Positions 12,401-24,022 of a stretch of DNA of 64,000 nucleotides are shown piece by piece. Below the pieces are notes generated by a model, which saw nothing but the letters and a program-made list of their open reading frames with translations, was not told the DNA's origin and ran no database searches. A program made the translations under genes and the position numbers. Source of the stretch: Hormiphora californensis (lineage: Eukaryota; Ctenophora; Tentaculata; Cydippida; Pleurobrachiidae); the NCBI GenBank assembly GCA_020137815.1, contig CM035358.1, forward strand, positions 4,299,614-4,363,613, in the 5' to 3' direction. The stretch's first letter is position 1. Each line of letters begins with the position of its first letter.

Positions 12401-15400
12401 GACCTGTTTTAGAAGGAGGGGGAAGACAGTAGCAATTCGTGGCAGAGCTGTACTGGGACAGGGACCTGTTTTAGAAGGCGGGGGAACACAGTAGCAATTC
12501 GTGGCAGAGCTGTATTGGGACAGGGACCTGTTTTAGAAGGAGGGGAACACAGTAACAATTCGTGGCAGAGCTGTATAATTGGGACAGGGACCTGTTTTAG
12601 AAGGCGGGTGAAGACAGTAGCAATTCGTGGCAGAGCTGTACTGGGACAGGGACCTGTTTTAGAAGGCGGGGGAACACAGTAGCAATTCGTGGCAGAGCTG
12701 TAGTGGGACAGGGACCTGTTTCAGAAGGCGGGGGAAGACAGTAGCAATTCGTGGCAGAGCTGTAGTGGGACAGGGACCTGTTTTAGAAGACGGAGGAAGA
12801 CAGTAGCAATTCGTGGCAGAGCTGTATTGGGACAGGGACCTGTTTTAGAAGGCGGGTGAAGACAGTAGCAATTCGTGGCAGAGCTGTACTGGGACAGGGA
12901 CCTGTTTTAGAAGGCGGGGGAACACAGTAGCAATTCGTGGCAGAGCTGTACTGGGACAGGGACCTGTTTTAGAAGACGGGGGAACACAGTAGCAATTCGT
13001 GGCAGAGCTGTATTGGGACAGGGACCTGTTTTAGAAGGCGGGGGAACACAGTAGCAATTCGTGGCAGAGCTGTAGTGGGACAGGGACCTGTTTTAGAAGG
13101 CGGGTGAAGACAGTAGCAATTCGTGGCAGAGCTGTACTGGGACAGGGACCTGTTTTAGAAGGCGGGGGAACACAGTAGCAATTCGTGGCAGAGCTGTACT
13201 GGGACAGGGACCTGTTTTAGAAGACGGGGGAACACAGTAGCAATTCGTGGCAGAGCTGTATTGGGACAGGGACCTGTTTTAGAAGGCGGGTGAAGACAGT
13301 AGCAATTCGTGGCAGAGCTGTATTGGGACAGGGACCTGTTTTAGAAGGCGGGGGAAGACAGTAGCAATTCGTGGCAGAGCTGTACTGGGACAGGGACTTG
13401 GATCCATCGCATCCTATTCTCGCTCCGCGAATAATAGGATCCCGGTCCGTTGAGAGCAAGAACTCACGTGCGCGCGAAATAAAGCACGTTTTCAACAAAT
13501 CGCGCGTGATAGACCGTTTTTGGAGACCTTTTTAGCTGACCTAGCACTACTCAAAGGTAAATTGTGGTCTCATTTCGCATCGTGATGAATCGGCGGGTAT
13601 TTTCCCATACTCACGAGGCCATGACGATTCCCCCAGTACCCGCAGATTGTCCCAGGACCGAGTAGGAGCTTGCAGCCAGGTCTTTAAAGAATCGCTCATG
13701 TTTCGTGTCAATTTTGACCCACTATTCCTTAAATGCTGAAATTCGCGGGTATTTTCCGTAAAAATAGAGACAAGTATCTGCCAGGAGCAACAAACGAGAT
13801 GCAAATCGGTTCAGTAGTTCCTTGCAGCCAGGTCTTTGAAAAAGTTTGCTCTAAAATCAATAACGCGCCGGAGGCCTAGATGTGAGATCGAACTCGGTCG
13901 CTGCGCGACCTCGATCTCACTCAGGCATCAATGTGGCCAAGACAGGGACCTGTTTTAGAAGACGGGGGAACACAGTAGCAATTCGTGGCAATTCTTCTTC
14001 TTCTTGCAGCTGGTCCCTTTTACGAATTGCTGCTGTTTTTCCCGCGCTCTAGGTTCATCCAACGCGACTTTCAGCCTCAGCTTGGACGTTTAATGGCGCG
14101 GCTCAAGTGCTAAATGCGCGGCTTTTCTGTATTTTCGGCTTATAATACGTATTTAATACGTATTAAATACATATTTGCGCGCGTATTTAATACGTATTGT
14201 TGAAAATAATACGTATTATATTCTGACTAGGGTTGCTATGGGTATCTAGACTCTAGATTCTAGAGTTGTTGCTATGGCAACCAAGGACAGGGTGTGGGAA
14301 ACCCTGACTCACCCCGCAAAAACCAACTGCAACCTGGTCGTACAGGTACGTTGCTATGGGTATCTAGACTCTAGATTCTAGAGTTGTTGCTATGGCAACC
14401 AAGCCTTGGTTACCAAGGACAGGGTGTGGGAAACCCCTATTTTGTACAGGTACAAAATAGGCTCAAACCACGTTGCTAGGGATTCTAGAGCTGTTGCTAT
14501 AGCAACTAAGGACAGGGAAACCCCATTCTATATTTAGTTAATCGATCAATGAAGGACTTGAATTGTTCATTTGTCCATACTATAGCGCAGACACAGTATC
14601 AGGCGACTCAAGGTCTGTCTTTCTTCTGTCATTTCGTTTAGCAACCTTTCATTGCGGCTCAGTTTATATGGTACATATAAAGTTTTAGGAGACTTTTAGC
14701 TAAAGTTTTAGCTTGTCAGGCTTACTTCATTATTATAATACTACTATAACAGTAGTAGCTACAAATTGAGGCTTCCTTCTAGCGTGCAAGTGTCGAGTAT
14801 ATAAACTTTAGAATTGCTCATTTTACATCTCCGACGTGGTGTAGGGGTTAGCATCTGTGGCTCTCACCCACAAGACCCGGGTTCGATTCCCGGCGCCGGA
14901 ACATTTTTGTTGGACTTTTCTAGAAATGGCCAAAACTACAAAATTTGACTGGCACAAAACTCAATCAAACGTCTCTCCGACGTGGTGTAGGGGTTAGCAT
15001 CTGTGGCTCTCACCCACAAGACCCGGGTTCGATTCCCGGCGCCGGAACATTTTTGTTGGACTTTTCTAGAAATGGCCAAAACTACAAAATTTGACTGGCA
15101 CAAAACTCAATCAAATGTCTCTCCGACGTGGTGTAGGGGTTAGCATCTGTGGCTCTCACCCACAAGACCCGGGTTCGATTCCCGGCGCCGGAACATTTTT
15201 GCTAAAACTCGCCCCTGTTTCAGATGATGTGTATGAGTCAGGGGGATGAGGATGATTACCCTACCGGACAGGGAAATGATGCAACTAGTATGTATGAGAG
15301 GAACACCTATATGAGGGATGGTACTGATAGAAATACACAGGTATAGAGATTACAAAGTTAAAAGGAAGGATGCCTCCGTTGCCATGTTGTCATGGTAACG

Positions 15401-18400
15401 AAAGGGTGTCTAACTAACTGGTTGCTCACATACCACACTCAATAGTCATAGCTTGTTGTTACGCAAACACAAAACTTTCATAAAACTGTCACAGAAGCTC
15501 CCACCTCTGACAAATGTTAGTCAAACATACAACGATCTCCTTTTTCCCCCGATCTCCTCTTTTCCCTCCTCTTACCATCCAGAAAAGTGTCTAGTGATCT
15601 CGAACTCCAATCTACCAACATATAACCGCTACTCTCGCAACTACCCCATTCCCCTAGTGACGGACTACCCCCAAAACCCCTCTCGCCTCCGTTTACGAAT
15701 ACAAGTGACCCCAGGCTGCGCTGCTGCTGCGGTCATCCCACTGCCCCGTGCGCTCTTAGGAGCTAAATCGGTAGGCCAGCTACCGCCCGACCTCCTTAGG
15801 CTAACAGCCCAGTCTCCTCGCTCTTTAGGTACAGACTGGGAGGCCGCGCAACTCCGGGCCCCGGGGCCTTAGGGTCAAGTCGAGCCGGCACGCCGCCGGC
15901 TCGCACGGCTGTTAGGGACTACGATCAGGCCCAGGGTCGCACTCTCGCTCTTAGGGCGAGGTGTGCAGGCCGGCAAGCTCCCTCCACGACGTTGGTGTAC
16001 AATAGTCCCAGCCTCCCGCTCTCCTCCTGGAGCAGTCGAGCCCCAGGCTGCTGCTGCGCGCTCCGTTGGACAAATCGGCGGCAGACTCCCGCTCGCTCTT
16101 TGGACTACATCACCGCCAACTCCTGCCCCTCTCCCTGCCTTTAGGACTAAGAGCCCACTCCGTCTCCCTCCTTTAGGACTACAATCAGCCCCCAACTCCT
16201 CCCCTCTCCCTCCTTTAGGACTACAATCAGCCCCCAACTCCTCCCCTCTCCCTCCTTTAGGACTACAATCAGCCCTCAACTCCTCCCCTCTCCCTCCCAA
16301 CTCCTCCCCTCTCCCTCCCAACTCCTCCCCTCTCCCTCCTTTAGGACTACAATCAGCCCAACAAGAACGAGATTACGGGTGATGATTGGAATACCAAGAA
16401 TACCAACTATAATAACCGTATGAATGGTAACTACCAGAATGTCAAGACTGTGAGGGGACTACAGGAGACGGTGTGGTGGTACGACATGTGCAGGTGAGCT
16501 GGGGGTGTGGGGGGTGGGGTGCAGGTGAGCTGGGGGTGTGGGGGGGTGCAGGGGTGCAGACTGCAGGGCGGTGGTGGGGTGCTGGGCGGGCGGGGTGTGG
16601 GCAGGGGTGGGGGACTACAGGAGACGGTGTGGTGGTACGAAATGTGCATGACTGCTGCAGGTGAGAGCATTGGTACTTTCAGGGGGCAGGAGTCTAAGTC
16701 ATACCGATGACATGTGAAAACTTCAAAAAATCCGACTTTAAACCTCCTTGTTATATTCGGTGATATTGACACGTTACTTACAATGTCTAGGTACCGAGAA
16801 GCTAACGGAGGACTATACAGAGCCGACCAGAACCTAGGAAAGGGTAGTCTGGGCTACATTGGCAGTGAGCGGACTCGCCAGAACAACGACGGTAACAGGA
16901 GGGGGTACGAGTGTCCGGAAGAGAGAGATCACTACCCCTACTGGCAACCCACCCACCAGTCAGATTATGTGGCTTCCTCCCAGAGGACACCATGGATTGA
17001 TATGGCGTTTGTTAGTGGAAACAGCACTGACTGTGATCGAGTAGAGAAGGTAAAATATTTTTCATCAAAATCCTGCATTATAATCCTTCCTTTTTACAAA
17101 AGTTTTATCCCTGTACATCCTAGATTGGAATTAATGGAGTTAGGAGTAACTTACTTTTTTACTTCGAATCATTCCAAGTTATCCACTAATATCCCCTCCA
17201 CTTCCAGGGCACTGAGAACCAGAATGGAAAATACCGTTGTGTTCCCCCTGCTGAGAGCACCAGAAGGTATGACAGGTGGATTACCGAGGATTCCTGCACA
17301 GAAAATGGAGGTTAGTAACTGTCAGAAGAGTGAAAAATAAGAGTAAAATCGTTACGAAACACGCTTCCTAGTGTGTTTTGATTGATCATAACTAAATTAT
17401 ATCCCTCTTTTGCTCTCTCCCCTCACTCTCCCCAAAGCATCTCTCTCTTTCCCCTCGCTCTCCCCCTGACCCCCTAGCCTCTCCTCATATCCAGCTCTCC
17501 TTCTCTCCCCAGGTTCGTGGGTGATGTTCCACAGTTTCCTTGAGGTGATTGAAGCTGCTGGTGATGAGGGTGAATGTAACAACTACAAGAACAAGGACAA
17601 GAGAAACACGATTACATGGATGCCCCTCAGGGTAAGGATAGTTTGGTAGTTGGCGCCAATTTCACTTTCAGTGCCGAAAACTCCTAGTATATCACCGATT
17701 TTGTATTTTGAAATAATGCAAACAGCACCAATATTCTAAATAACAAGATTTCATTCGCTGTGACACCGTTATATTAATCAATCATCCTTGTAATGTTTTT
17801 TTCAGAGTGACAGCACCGAGAAGAAGTGTGTTGTCCAGGCTCCTGCCCCGAAATGTGGCCAAGCTCCCTGGACCCGGGTTAACCACTTGGGTAACTCGAT
17901 TGACACCAATGGAAATGCATCCAGGGTTGAAATTGATATGCCTTACTTCCCCAGTGGAATTGAGAAAAGATGCGTCATGAGACTCAGGTACTAATAACGA
18001 TATATATATATATACAGTCGGACACCGATTAACCAGGATGCTAACTAATGTGCCCATGTGTTTACAGGTATAACATCACGACTGATGAGTTTGATAACTA
18101 CGGGACTGATCACACCGATAACGAGGATCAAGATAATGGTGTCATCTCACCAGTTGAGGATAACCCTTATATTGATATTGCAGGTAGGTTGATCAGGATA
18201 ACCCCTATATTGATATTGCCGGTAGGTGCATGAAACATATCATAATATGAAACATATCATAGCTGGGAATTTGGGGGATGTCTGAGTTGAACAGAACCCC
18301 TATAATATTGTTGACTATCATAATTATGATACCGCGTTTAACCACCCCTTCTTACAATAGGAGAGGCCAGACCACTCCGTCTCGCGATGAATACCAATCA

Positions 18401-19501
18401 GTTTGGACGGACATTCCAGGATAGGACCCACGTGTTCAAGATCCTTCCCAGGACCAGTGCCATGGAGGGAAAAGTAATCAACAATCTCAATGTAAGTGTT
18501 GTCCGTACTTTAACCCTTGGGGAGTTTTTCAATGCTTGTACTTTAAACCCTTTGGGGACATTGGGTCACCTCTCGATTTATCGGAATGCCCGGTTTCAAT
18601 CGGTTGCTAGTTACCTGGGGTCAGTAAATCAGAGGGCTGGTAAATCTAGGTCCTGTAAATCGGGAACGGTGTCTGTACAACAATATCACACTTCTGCAGG
18701 TTCGAGGGAAGAGAGGAAACATTGTCCAGACCTTCCCTGCTGTTGAGTATGACTTTGTGCCCAACAAGCTCACCATTGGACAGGATGAGCTTCTTCACAT
18801 CCAGTGGACAGGTAATGGGATCATTACTAATTTTTGTAAATTTTTAGATGTGCATAATTTAGTCTTTTCGGATGGGGGGAGAATGTGGGATTTACTAATT
18901 TTTTTCTCCAGGTTCCAACACCCACAACAACGGTAACAGTGGTGGAGATGGCCAGACCGGTGATGCTGGGGATGGAACCGGCGGTACTGACCGACACAAC
19001 TTCCTCCAGATGGTCCGATCTGACCTCAACTTCCCGGTAAATTTACAAATATGTATATACCCTACTAGCTTAAATAACCCGCCAGTGGCGAGCAGTGTCA
19101 CTGGTAAATATTTGTTGAGTCTGGCGATATTTTGGGAATTCGGGCACATTCATATTCTTCAACTATGTGGGAACCATTTAGGGAGGTTTTCATCTCCAAA
19201 CATGTTTCAGAGCCCATACGAGAACACCACATTCTGGGATATGGTTGAGAGTGTCAACTATCCTGAGGCCAGCTCACTAGATCTAGCCGTCGGTTATGCA
19301 ACTTCCGGTTATTATTGCGGTATGTGTTGAAATCTTCATCATTTATGTAAAACGGAAACGGTAAAAGCATTTAGTACTCAAGACATCGATTTTATTTTCT
19401 CTCGAGTTGATCTGTCTCTCTCTCTCAAATCTCGTCGAAGCAGATGTCTCTCTCTCTCTCGAGGCTGATGTCTCTCTCTCTCCCTCTCTCCTCTCATCTC
19501 G

Positions 19502-19540
<39 letters not shown>

Positions 19541-20219
19541 CTCTCTCATCCTTCTCTCTCTCTCTCTCTCTCTCTCTCCTTCTCTCTCTTCTCTCTCTCT
19601 CTCCTCTACTCTCTCTCTTCGTCTCTCATCTATCCTCTCTCTCTCTCTTCTCTCTCATCTCCTCTCTCTCTCTTCTCTCTTTCTCTCTCTTCTCGAGCTG
19701 ATGTCTTCCTTTCCACCAGGTTACAAGAACTACGGAGGTTGTGCTGCTGGAAACCACGTGTCGGATTCCACCAAGGGGGCCCTCAACCAACAGCTGAACA
19801 ACGCACCTGCCAGTTATTTCGGTGAGAGTCAGAATCAGAGAGTTTCTATTACTATACACAGTAGATACTCAGATGAGATGGATCAGAAGTACGGAAAAAG
19901 AGAGAAAAGTTATCTATGTGACTATTGCAGTTATTTGGTAGAGCTATATAATCAGCGATTGCAGATTCATATAGACACTATCGGTAGAGATAGAGAGCTT
20001 AGGATATCAAGAGTGAGATAAACGGAGAAGACTAGATCTATATCAGAAGTTGTTATTTCATCAGCTACGTTCCACAGTAAAACATTATAATCACCTCTCC
20101 CAGGCCACGTGCTCAAATTCAAGAAGGCTGGAACGTGTGTCTACATGGCCAGTCGAAACAACAACTTCACCAACCGTTCCCAAAAGGGAGTCCTCTGGGT
20201 CAAACCTAAATCCGAGTAA
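9420..20219 (+). CDS. Gene A: secreted DVYxxxPRGSNNR-family protein, 693 aa, 16 exons
   Basis: Predicted exons: 9420-9511, 9926-10061, 10550-10675, 15224-15340, 16357-16493, 16791-17049, 17208-17310, 17513-17631, 17806-17987, 18068-18183, 18361-18491, 18700-18811, 18912-19036, 19211-19319, 19720-19821 and 20104-20219 (stop TAA). All borders are GT-AG and the sum is 2082 nt in frame. A signal peptide ([18 protein letters not shown]) precedes [13 protein letters not shown]. Blocks shared with B are [110 protein letters not shown] and APASYFGHVLKFK, ending in [16 protein letters not shown]. The C-terminal part (HIQWTGSN ... YMxSRNNNF) looks cupredoxin-like to me, which is inference. Intron 3 is inflated to 4.5 kb by a foldback element and tRNA genes. 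Function is unknown; extracellular location is likely. Confidence 0.9.
10890..11425. repeat. Left minisatellite arm of the foldback element
   Basis: About eight copies of a 62-63 bp unit (contains AAACAGGTCCCTGTCCC and AGCTCTGCCACGAATTGCTA). The orientation is opposite to the array that follows; the switch is near 11425. Confidence 0.9.
11426..13395. repeat. Right minisatellite arm of the foldback element
   Basis: About 31 copies of the same 62-63 bp unit in inverted orientation (AGTAGCAATTCGTGGCAGAG ... GGGACAGGGACCTGTTTTAG). Blocks of several units are themselves repeated (for example 11640-11880 and 12010-12250). Another isolated partial copy is at 13940-13990. Confidence 0.92.
14286..14355 (+). 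repeat. Duplicate of gene A exon 3 end with its 5' splice site
   Basis: This repeats the last ~48 nt of exon 3 (GGAAACCCTGACTCACCCC... to TGGTCGTACAG) and the donor GTACGTT. Further partial copies of the following intron sequence (GTTGCTATGG, GACAGGGTGTGGGAAACCC) continue to about 14530. The duplicate preserves the target sequence from before the foldback insertion. Confidence 0.85.
14830..14901 (+). tRNA. tRNA-Glu (anticodon CTC), copy 1
   Basis: A 72-nt cloverleaf with D arm GGTGTAGGGGTTAGCATC, anticodon loop carrying CTC in the context GCTCTCACC, and B box GGTTCGATTCC; a TTTTT terminator follows. The acceptor stem TCCGACG pairs with CGCCGGA except for an A5-C68 mismatch. It lies inside gene A intron 3, same strand, as the first of three copies 146 bp apart. 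Confidence 0.93.
14976..15047 (+). tRNA. tRNA-Glu (anticodon CTC), copy 2
   Basis: Identical in sequence to copy 1, with the same A5-C68 acceptor mismatch and the same T-run terminator, within a 146-bp tandem unit. The spacer (TGGACTTTTCTAGAAATGG... ) is also copied, so this arose by tandem duplication rather than separate retroposition. Confidence 0.93.
15122..15193 (+). tRNA. tRNA-Glu (anticodon CTC), copy 3
   Basis: Third identical copy with a T-run terminator, only 31 nt upstream of gene A exon 4 (15224). Pol III termination here would take place just before the exon's branch point and acceptor region. Confidence 0.93.
15341..16140. other. GC-rich gene A intron 4 sequence
   Basis: The first part is unique; from about 15700 it is C-rich with scattered TTAGG...-type motifs that look like decayed units of the 42-bp repeat that follows. 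Open frames on both strands here (15453-15872, 15875-16321, 15963-16382) follow this repetitive composition and have no recognisable domain. Confidence 0.5.
16141..16356 (+). repeat. 42-bp tandem repeat carrying the gene A exon 5 acceptor
   Basis: Units CTTTAGGACTACAATCAG plus CCCCCAACTCC start at 16171, 16213, 16255 and 16339. The last is the real 3' splice site of exon 5 (ACAATCAG then CCCAACAAG). Each upstream unit therefore contains the same polypyrimidine-AG acceptor, creating at least three decoy 3' splice sites. Confidence 0.85.
16606..16672 (+). repeat. Duplicate of gene A exon 5 end and donor
   Basis: The sequence coding [11 protein letters not shown] at the end of exon 5 is repeated here within intron 5, again followed by a GT-AG style donor (CAGGTGAGAG). 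The intron between the two copies consists of short GGTGCAGGTGAGCTGGGGG-like repeats that each contain a GTGAG donor core. Confidence 0.8.
18184..18228 (+). repeat. Duplicate of gene A exon 10 end and donor
   Basis: Immediately after the exon 10 donor, the exon end (GATAACCC.TATATTGATATTGC) is repeated and followed by a second GGTAGG donor. It is a direct tandem duplication of about 41 bp across the exon-intron border. Confidence 0.82.
19405..19705. repeat. CT-rich microsatellite tract in gene A intron 14
   Basis: Imperfect (CT)n with TCTCGTCGAAG/TCTCGAG interruptions. It ends just upstream of the exon 15 acceptor and may serve as a very long polypyrimidine tract. The overlapping Ser/Leu-rich frames are artefacts of the repeat. 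Confidence 0.93.
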
Positions 20220-21071
20220 TTAATTGAGTTGTAAGAACTGGGAAACATGATCAAATGGATACAACTAAACAGCCGGAAATGGATTTGAGTAAGAATGCAA
20301 TGGCGTGATATCACGTGTCGTTACATGTACATGTGAAGTACGTGATTGTGCACGTGACCTTGTGTAACTTAACTGTTGTATGAAGGTTCAAAAAACTCTG
20401 TTAGGTCAATGCTCTGACTGTGGTTCTTCACATAGAAATGAGAATAGGGTCAGGCCAATGCTCTAACAGAGAAAAAACTTGCATGTGCATGTGTGGGAAC
20501 AGTGTTTTTAGCTGGATTTGTGTCAATTGTATGTTACCTCTTGTGTATAAAAATGTGTGACCTCTGCCCGAGTCAAAAAAGAAAAGAAATGTGTTGTTTA
20601 ATCTTTCAATATAAAATAATGGATTATATAACTAATGTCTTCATCCAGGGGTTCTGTCAAGAAACTAATTAATTGTTCATTTGGCATACGCTTTGGTTAC
20701 GAAGTTACCCCTTGCCAGTGCGCGCGAAGGTCCGCTGTATCAAGGCTGATAGTGGCCGTGTGCACTGGGGGTCTGCATGAGCGCATTCCAAATACTAGGA
20801 CACAGTGTCAAGCGATTCACTAATAAGAAACGTGCCTTGCTCGAGCAGCTGTTTCCCGTGCCCCGAGTTTGAACAGAACAACAAGAAAAACACCTGAAGG
20901 GCTAAACGATAATGCCATATTCCCTGATGTCAACTATGGGCAAATGTTTGGATTGCCTAAATTCCTAAATCGAACCCTTCAATCTTATAGTATAGGATTG
21001 ATTGACTAATAAATGTACCTACTCATTAACCAAACGACCCTGCACTTCATCAAATTCTAATTGATTCCGCA
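20220..21071. other. Intergenic spacer between genes A and B
   Basis: Contains the gene A 3' flank and two fragments (20403-20422, 20452-20472) of a dispersed repeat built on TCAGGCCAATGCTCTGAC; related pieces occur at about 21747, 22018, 32556-32612 and 45438-45480. No classical AATAAA is evident; an A-rich ATAAAATAAT is at 20611. No gene is seen. Confidence 0.5.
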
Positions 21072-23941
21072 ATGTGTAATAGCATGAGAGTAGGTTTTGT
21101 GCTCGCCACGCTCTTCGGGGCCATGGTGGCGGATGTATACCTCCACAACCCGAGGGGATCCAACAACCGACTAAATGAGAACACTGCCGTCCGAAACAAC
21201 GCAAACAGACTCTTTGATTCGCAGGTAATTTTATTACAAAGTTACGTCATCAGTCATCAGTGTCACAGCTTTAATTATCATTTATCATCACGTAGTTCAT
21301 ACACCTTTTCAGTAAGACTACCTGTGTTAATTCCCACTAAAATTATAAAAGGGTGTTTGAATCACGTAGCGTGAAACAAAGTTTTCAGAGAGGGAAGAGC
21401 TCTTCCCACACTGAACACGTAATGTAACAGTTAAAGAACACACGTGGGCACTGGGCTCGCATCGTTTGTTATCTTCCAGCTCTCACCTCGGATGGGTAGA
21501 TAGAGAATAGAGATAGACAGTAGTAGAGGAGCAGTATATATTATATAACTAAGTTGAGACACCTGCATTCGTCGCTACCATAGTAACAACTTAGATAATT
21601 GTGGGCAGCTGAGTTTATATAATATTGCTTAAAATCTCTATGCACCGGCCTCAAACCTCTAGTCCTCCTTTCCTCTAGTTACTTATTTGCTGATGTTGGT
21701 ATAGCCATGTTGTCCCTGTATAGAGCATATAACCAAGGTGTCTCTGTCAGGCCAATGCTCTGGGGGAAAACAGTCGTGCCTGAACCTGAGGTACAGGCCA
21801 CGGCTATTTTCTACTGAGACCTCAGGTTTCAGTGACGGCTATTGCCTTAAATCTCAAGGAATAGCCGTCACTGAAACCTGAGGTCTCAGTGGAAAATAGC
21901 CGTGGCCTGTACCTCAGGTTCAGGCACGACTATTTCTTGGTGACATAGACACGCCAGGTGTCTATGTTACCAAGACTATTTCCCCCTCTGACCACAGTTC
22001 TTGCACACGAGAATAGGGTCAGGCTGCTCTGACAGTGGTGTCTTGTTCCTCATCAAATGATGTCTCTATGATAAAACCATGATGTCTTATTGTAGAATGT
22101 TGTGCCTGGAGCCCTAGATCAAAACCCGACAGTTGACCAACAGAAGAGATTGGGTGAACTATTAAAGTTTACTGATTTACTCTTCCAACTTTCCATCCCA
22201 TTTATGATACTTGGAGTGCTCTTGATCTAATCCCAAAATCTAAAACTAATCACTTTCTATAAGTAAATAACATGATCAAGTGTGTGGATGGAGTAAATCT
22301 GTCAGTATTCCAACGGGATCTAGTAGAAGAATATCAAAGCATCTTGGAGATATTCTTCATCGTTTCAATCCCTATTTCTACACTTGGAATAGTTTTCAAC
22401 ATCTTATGTCTGACCTACTTCATCCGACACCAAGGACAGTCCCTGGGTGATAAACTGGTGATCGGACTAAACTTCTCGGATATATTGACTTGTCTTGCAA
22501 TGCCTCTGCACTGGTGGTTAGAGAGCACAGAGACCGTAGTTCCATTGGGTGTTGCCGCTGTGTATAGCGCCATTGCAACATTTATATTTACCTTTTCTTT
22601 TGATCTTGCAGTGACTCTTCATGCCGTTAGGGTTGCCTCAATCCTATGGCCACTACGAGACCGTAAAGTTAAATATTTCATCCTCCCACTCTCTATTCTT
22701 GAAGCGTTAAAACTTGGTAATTTGTTTGTCGCGGTTGAACAGTCTTCTAAGCCCGTATATTTGGCACAGTTCTGTGGTCAAGTCAACGAATCAAATAATA
22801 CCAGCTTTAACTTTTTTCAGCACTTGGGCTATGCGATTGTTTACTCAACTTTACTTTCTTTGATTATCGTGGGAACATTCAAAGCCGTTAAAACCCTAAA
22901 AACCTCGGTAATCAAGACTACTACAGCTTGTAAACGCCGTGCCTTGTCCACAGTTGTAATAATTGTGTCCATTCAAATCGCTAGTTTGATTCCTCTTGCC
23001 GCACTACTCACCTACTCTTCAGTCGCCCACAAACAGAGTGGGGAACTGATTGCCATCATGGGCAAGAGAGAGTACCACCTTCTCACCCTTTTTAGCGTCC
23101 TCTACATTACAGGGCTTATATCTTCAGTATGTAATCCAGTGGTTTATTTCGTCAGAATTCGTGCCATTAACAATTGGTTGAAGGGATTGTGGAAGAAATG
23201 TTCTTTTTCAGTGTGATTCTGATGATGATAAAGTATTTGTATTAATTGTGAGTGAATGCTTATACGAATGCTTACTAGTTTGATTCCTTGCTTGGCATGC
23301 TGCTATTATTTGATTCCAATCTTTTATTCGAGCGTGGCAGGATTCTTTGGTAACGCAATTACCACTACATTGCGGGCACGCTAAAACGTGCCTTACTATC
23401 GCAATTTGCCCTCTACTGCAGCTCTGAGGGGTAATTTCGTTACCAACAGGATTCTAGAGAATTAAGCCAATCCAATTCTGGAGAGAGAATAATGATCGGT
23501 TGATTGTTTATTAGCCGCATAATCAGTGAATAAGATTTTGATTTCTCCTTCGGCGCAAATGATCAGGATGTAGATAACATGTTATGATTATTTATTTCCG
23601 GAACTACGAAATTAGTTGGATGGAAACGGTGACCAATTGTTGTAGAAGACACCTGCTCTCGGATTTATATTATGTTCCACTACGGATTGGCTATACACGG
23701 CATCTTTTGCACTGGAACTCGCTGAGATCTCATCGTTCTGCTCATCTAGAATAGCTCTGCTGAAGGTGCACCAAAGCTCTCTATCTCTATACTCTCCTCG
23801 GGGGAGCTGAGACGGAAAGGAGAGCGAGGAGAGCGAGAGCGATCCTCAGAGAGGAGAACGGACGGAGAGGAGAGTAGAGAGCTAGGACGAAGACGACGAG
23901 TAGAGACGATCGAGGTAGACTGTCTCATCCGCAGATTCTCT

Positions 23942-24022
<81 letters not shown>

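Larger units (their letters stand above)
10683..14232. mobile_element. 3.55-kb foldback element with about 125-bp terminal inverted repeats
   Basis: The ends begin CCCTAGTCAGAATATAATAC and end with its reverse complement; the near-perfect terminal repeats span about 10683-10807 and 14107-14232. The dinucleotide TT flanks both sides (10681-10682, 14233-14234). A tandem duplicate of the target, without the insert, survives at 14341-14355 (TACAGGTACGTTGCTATGGG) and gives an internal empty site. The interior is two opposed minisatellite arrays plus about 0.55 kb of unique sequence (13395-13940) with a strong hairpin near 13883-13920. There is no transposase ORF, so it is non-autonomous. It starts only 7 nt inside gene A intron 3. 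Confidence 0.85.

Noticed and set aside
13217-13498. ORFs inside the foldback minisatellite (also 10774-11010 and 13547-13804) as a transposase
   Set aside because: No catalytic motif, repeat-driven composition, and short; the element appears non-autonomous.
15453-16382. Proline/alanine-rich ORFs on both strands
   Set aside because: They follow the GC-rich 42-bp acceptor repeat inside gene A intron 4 and overlap each other on opposite strands.
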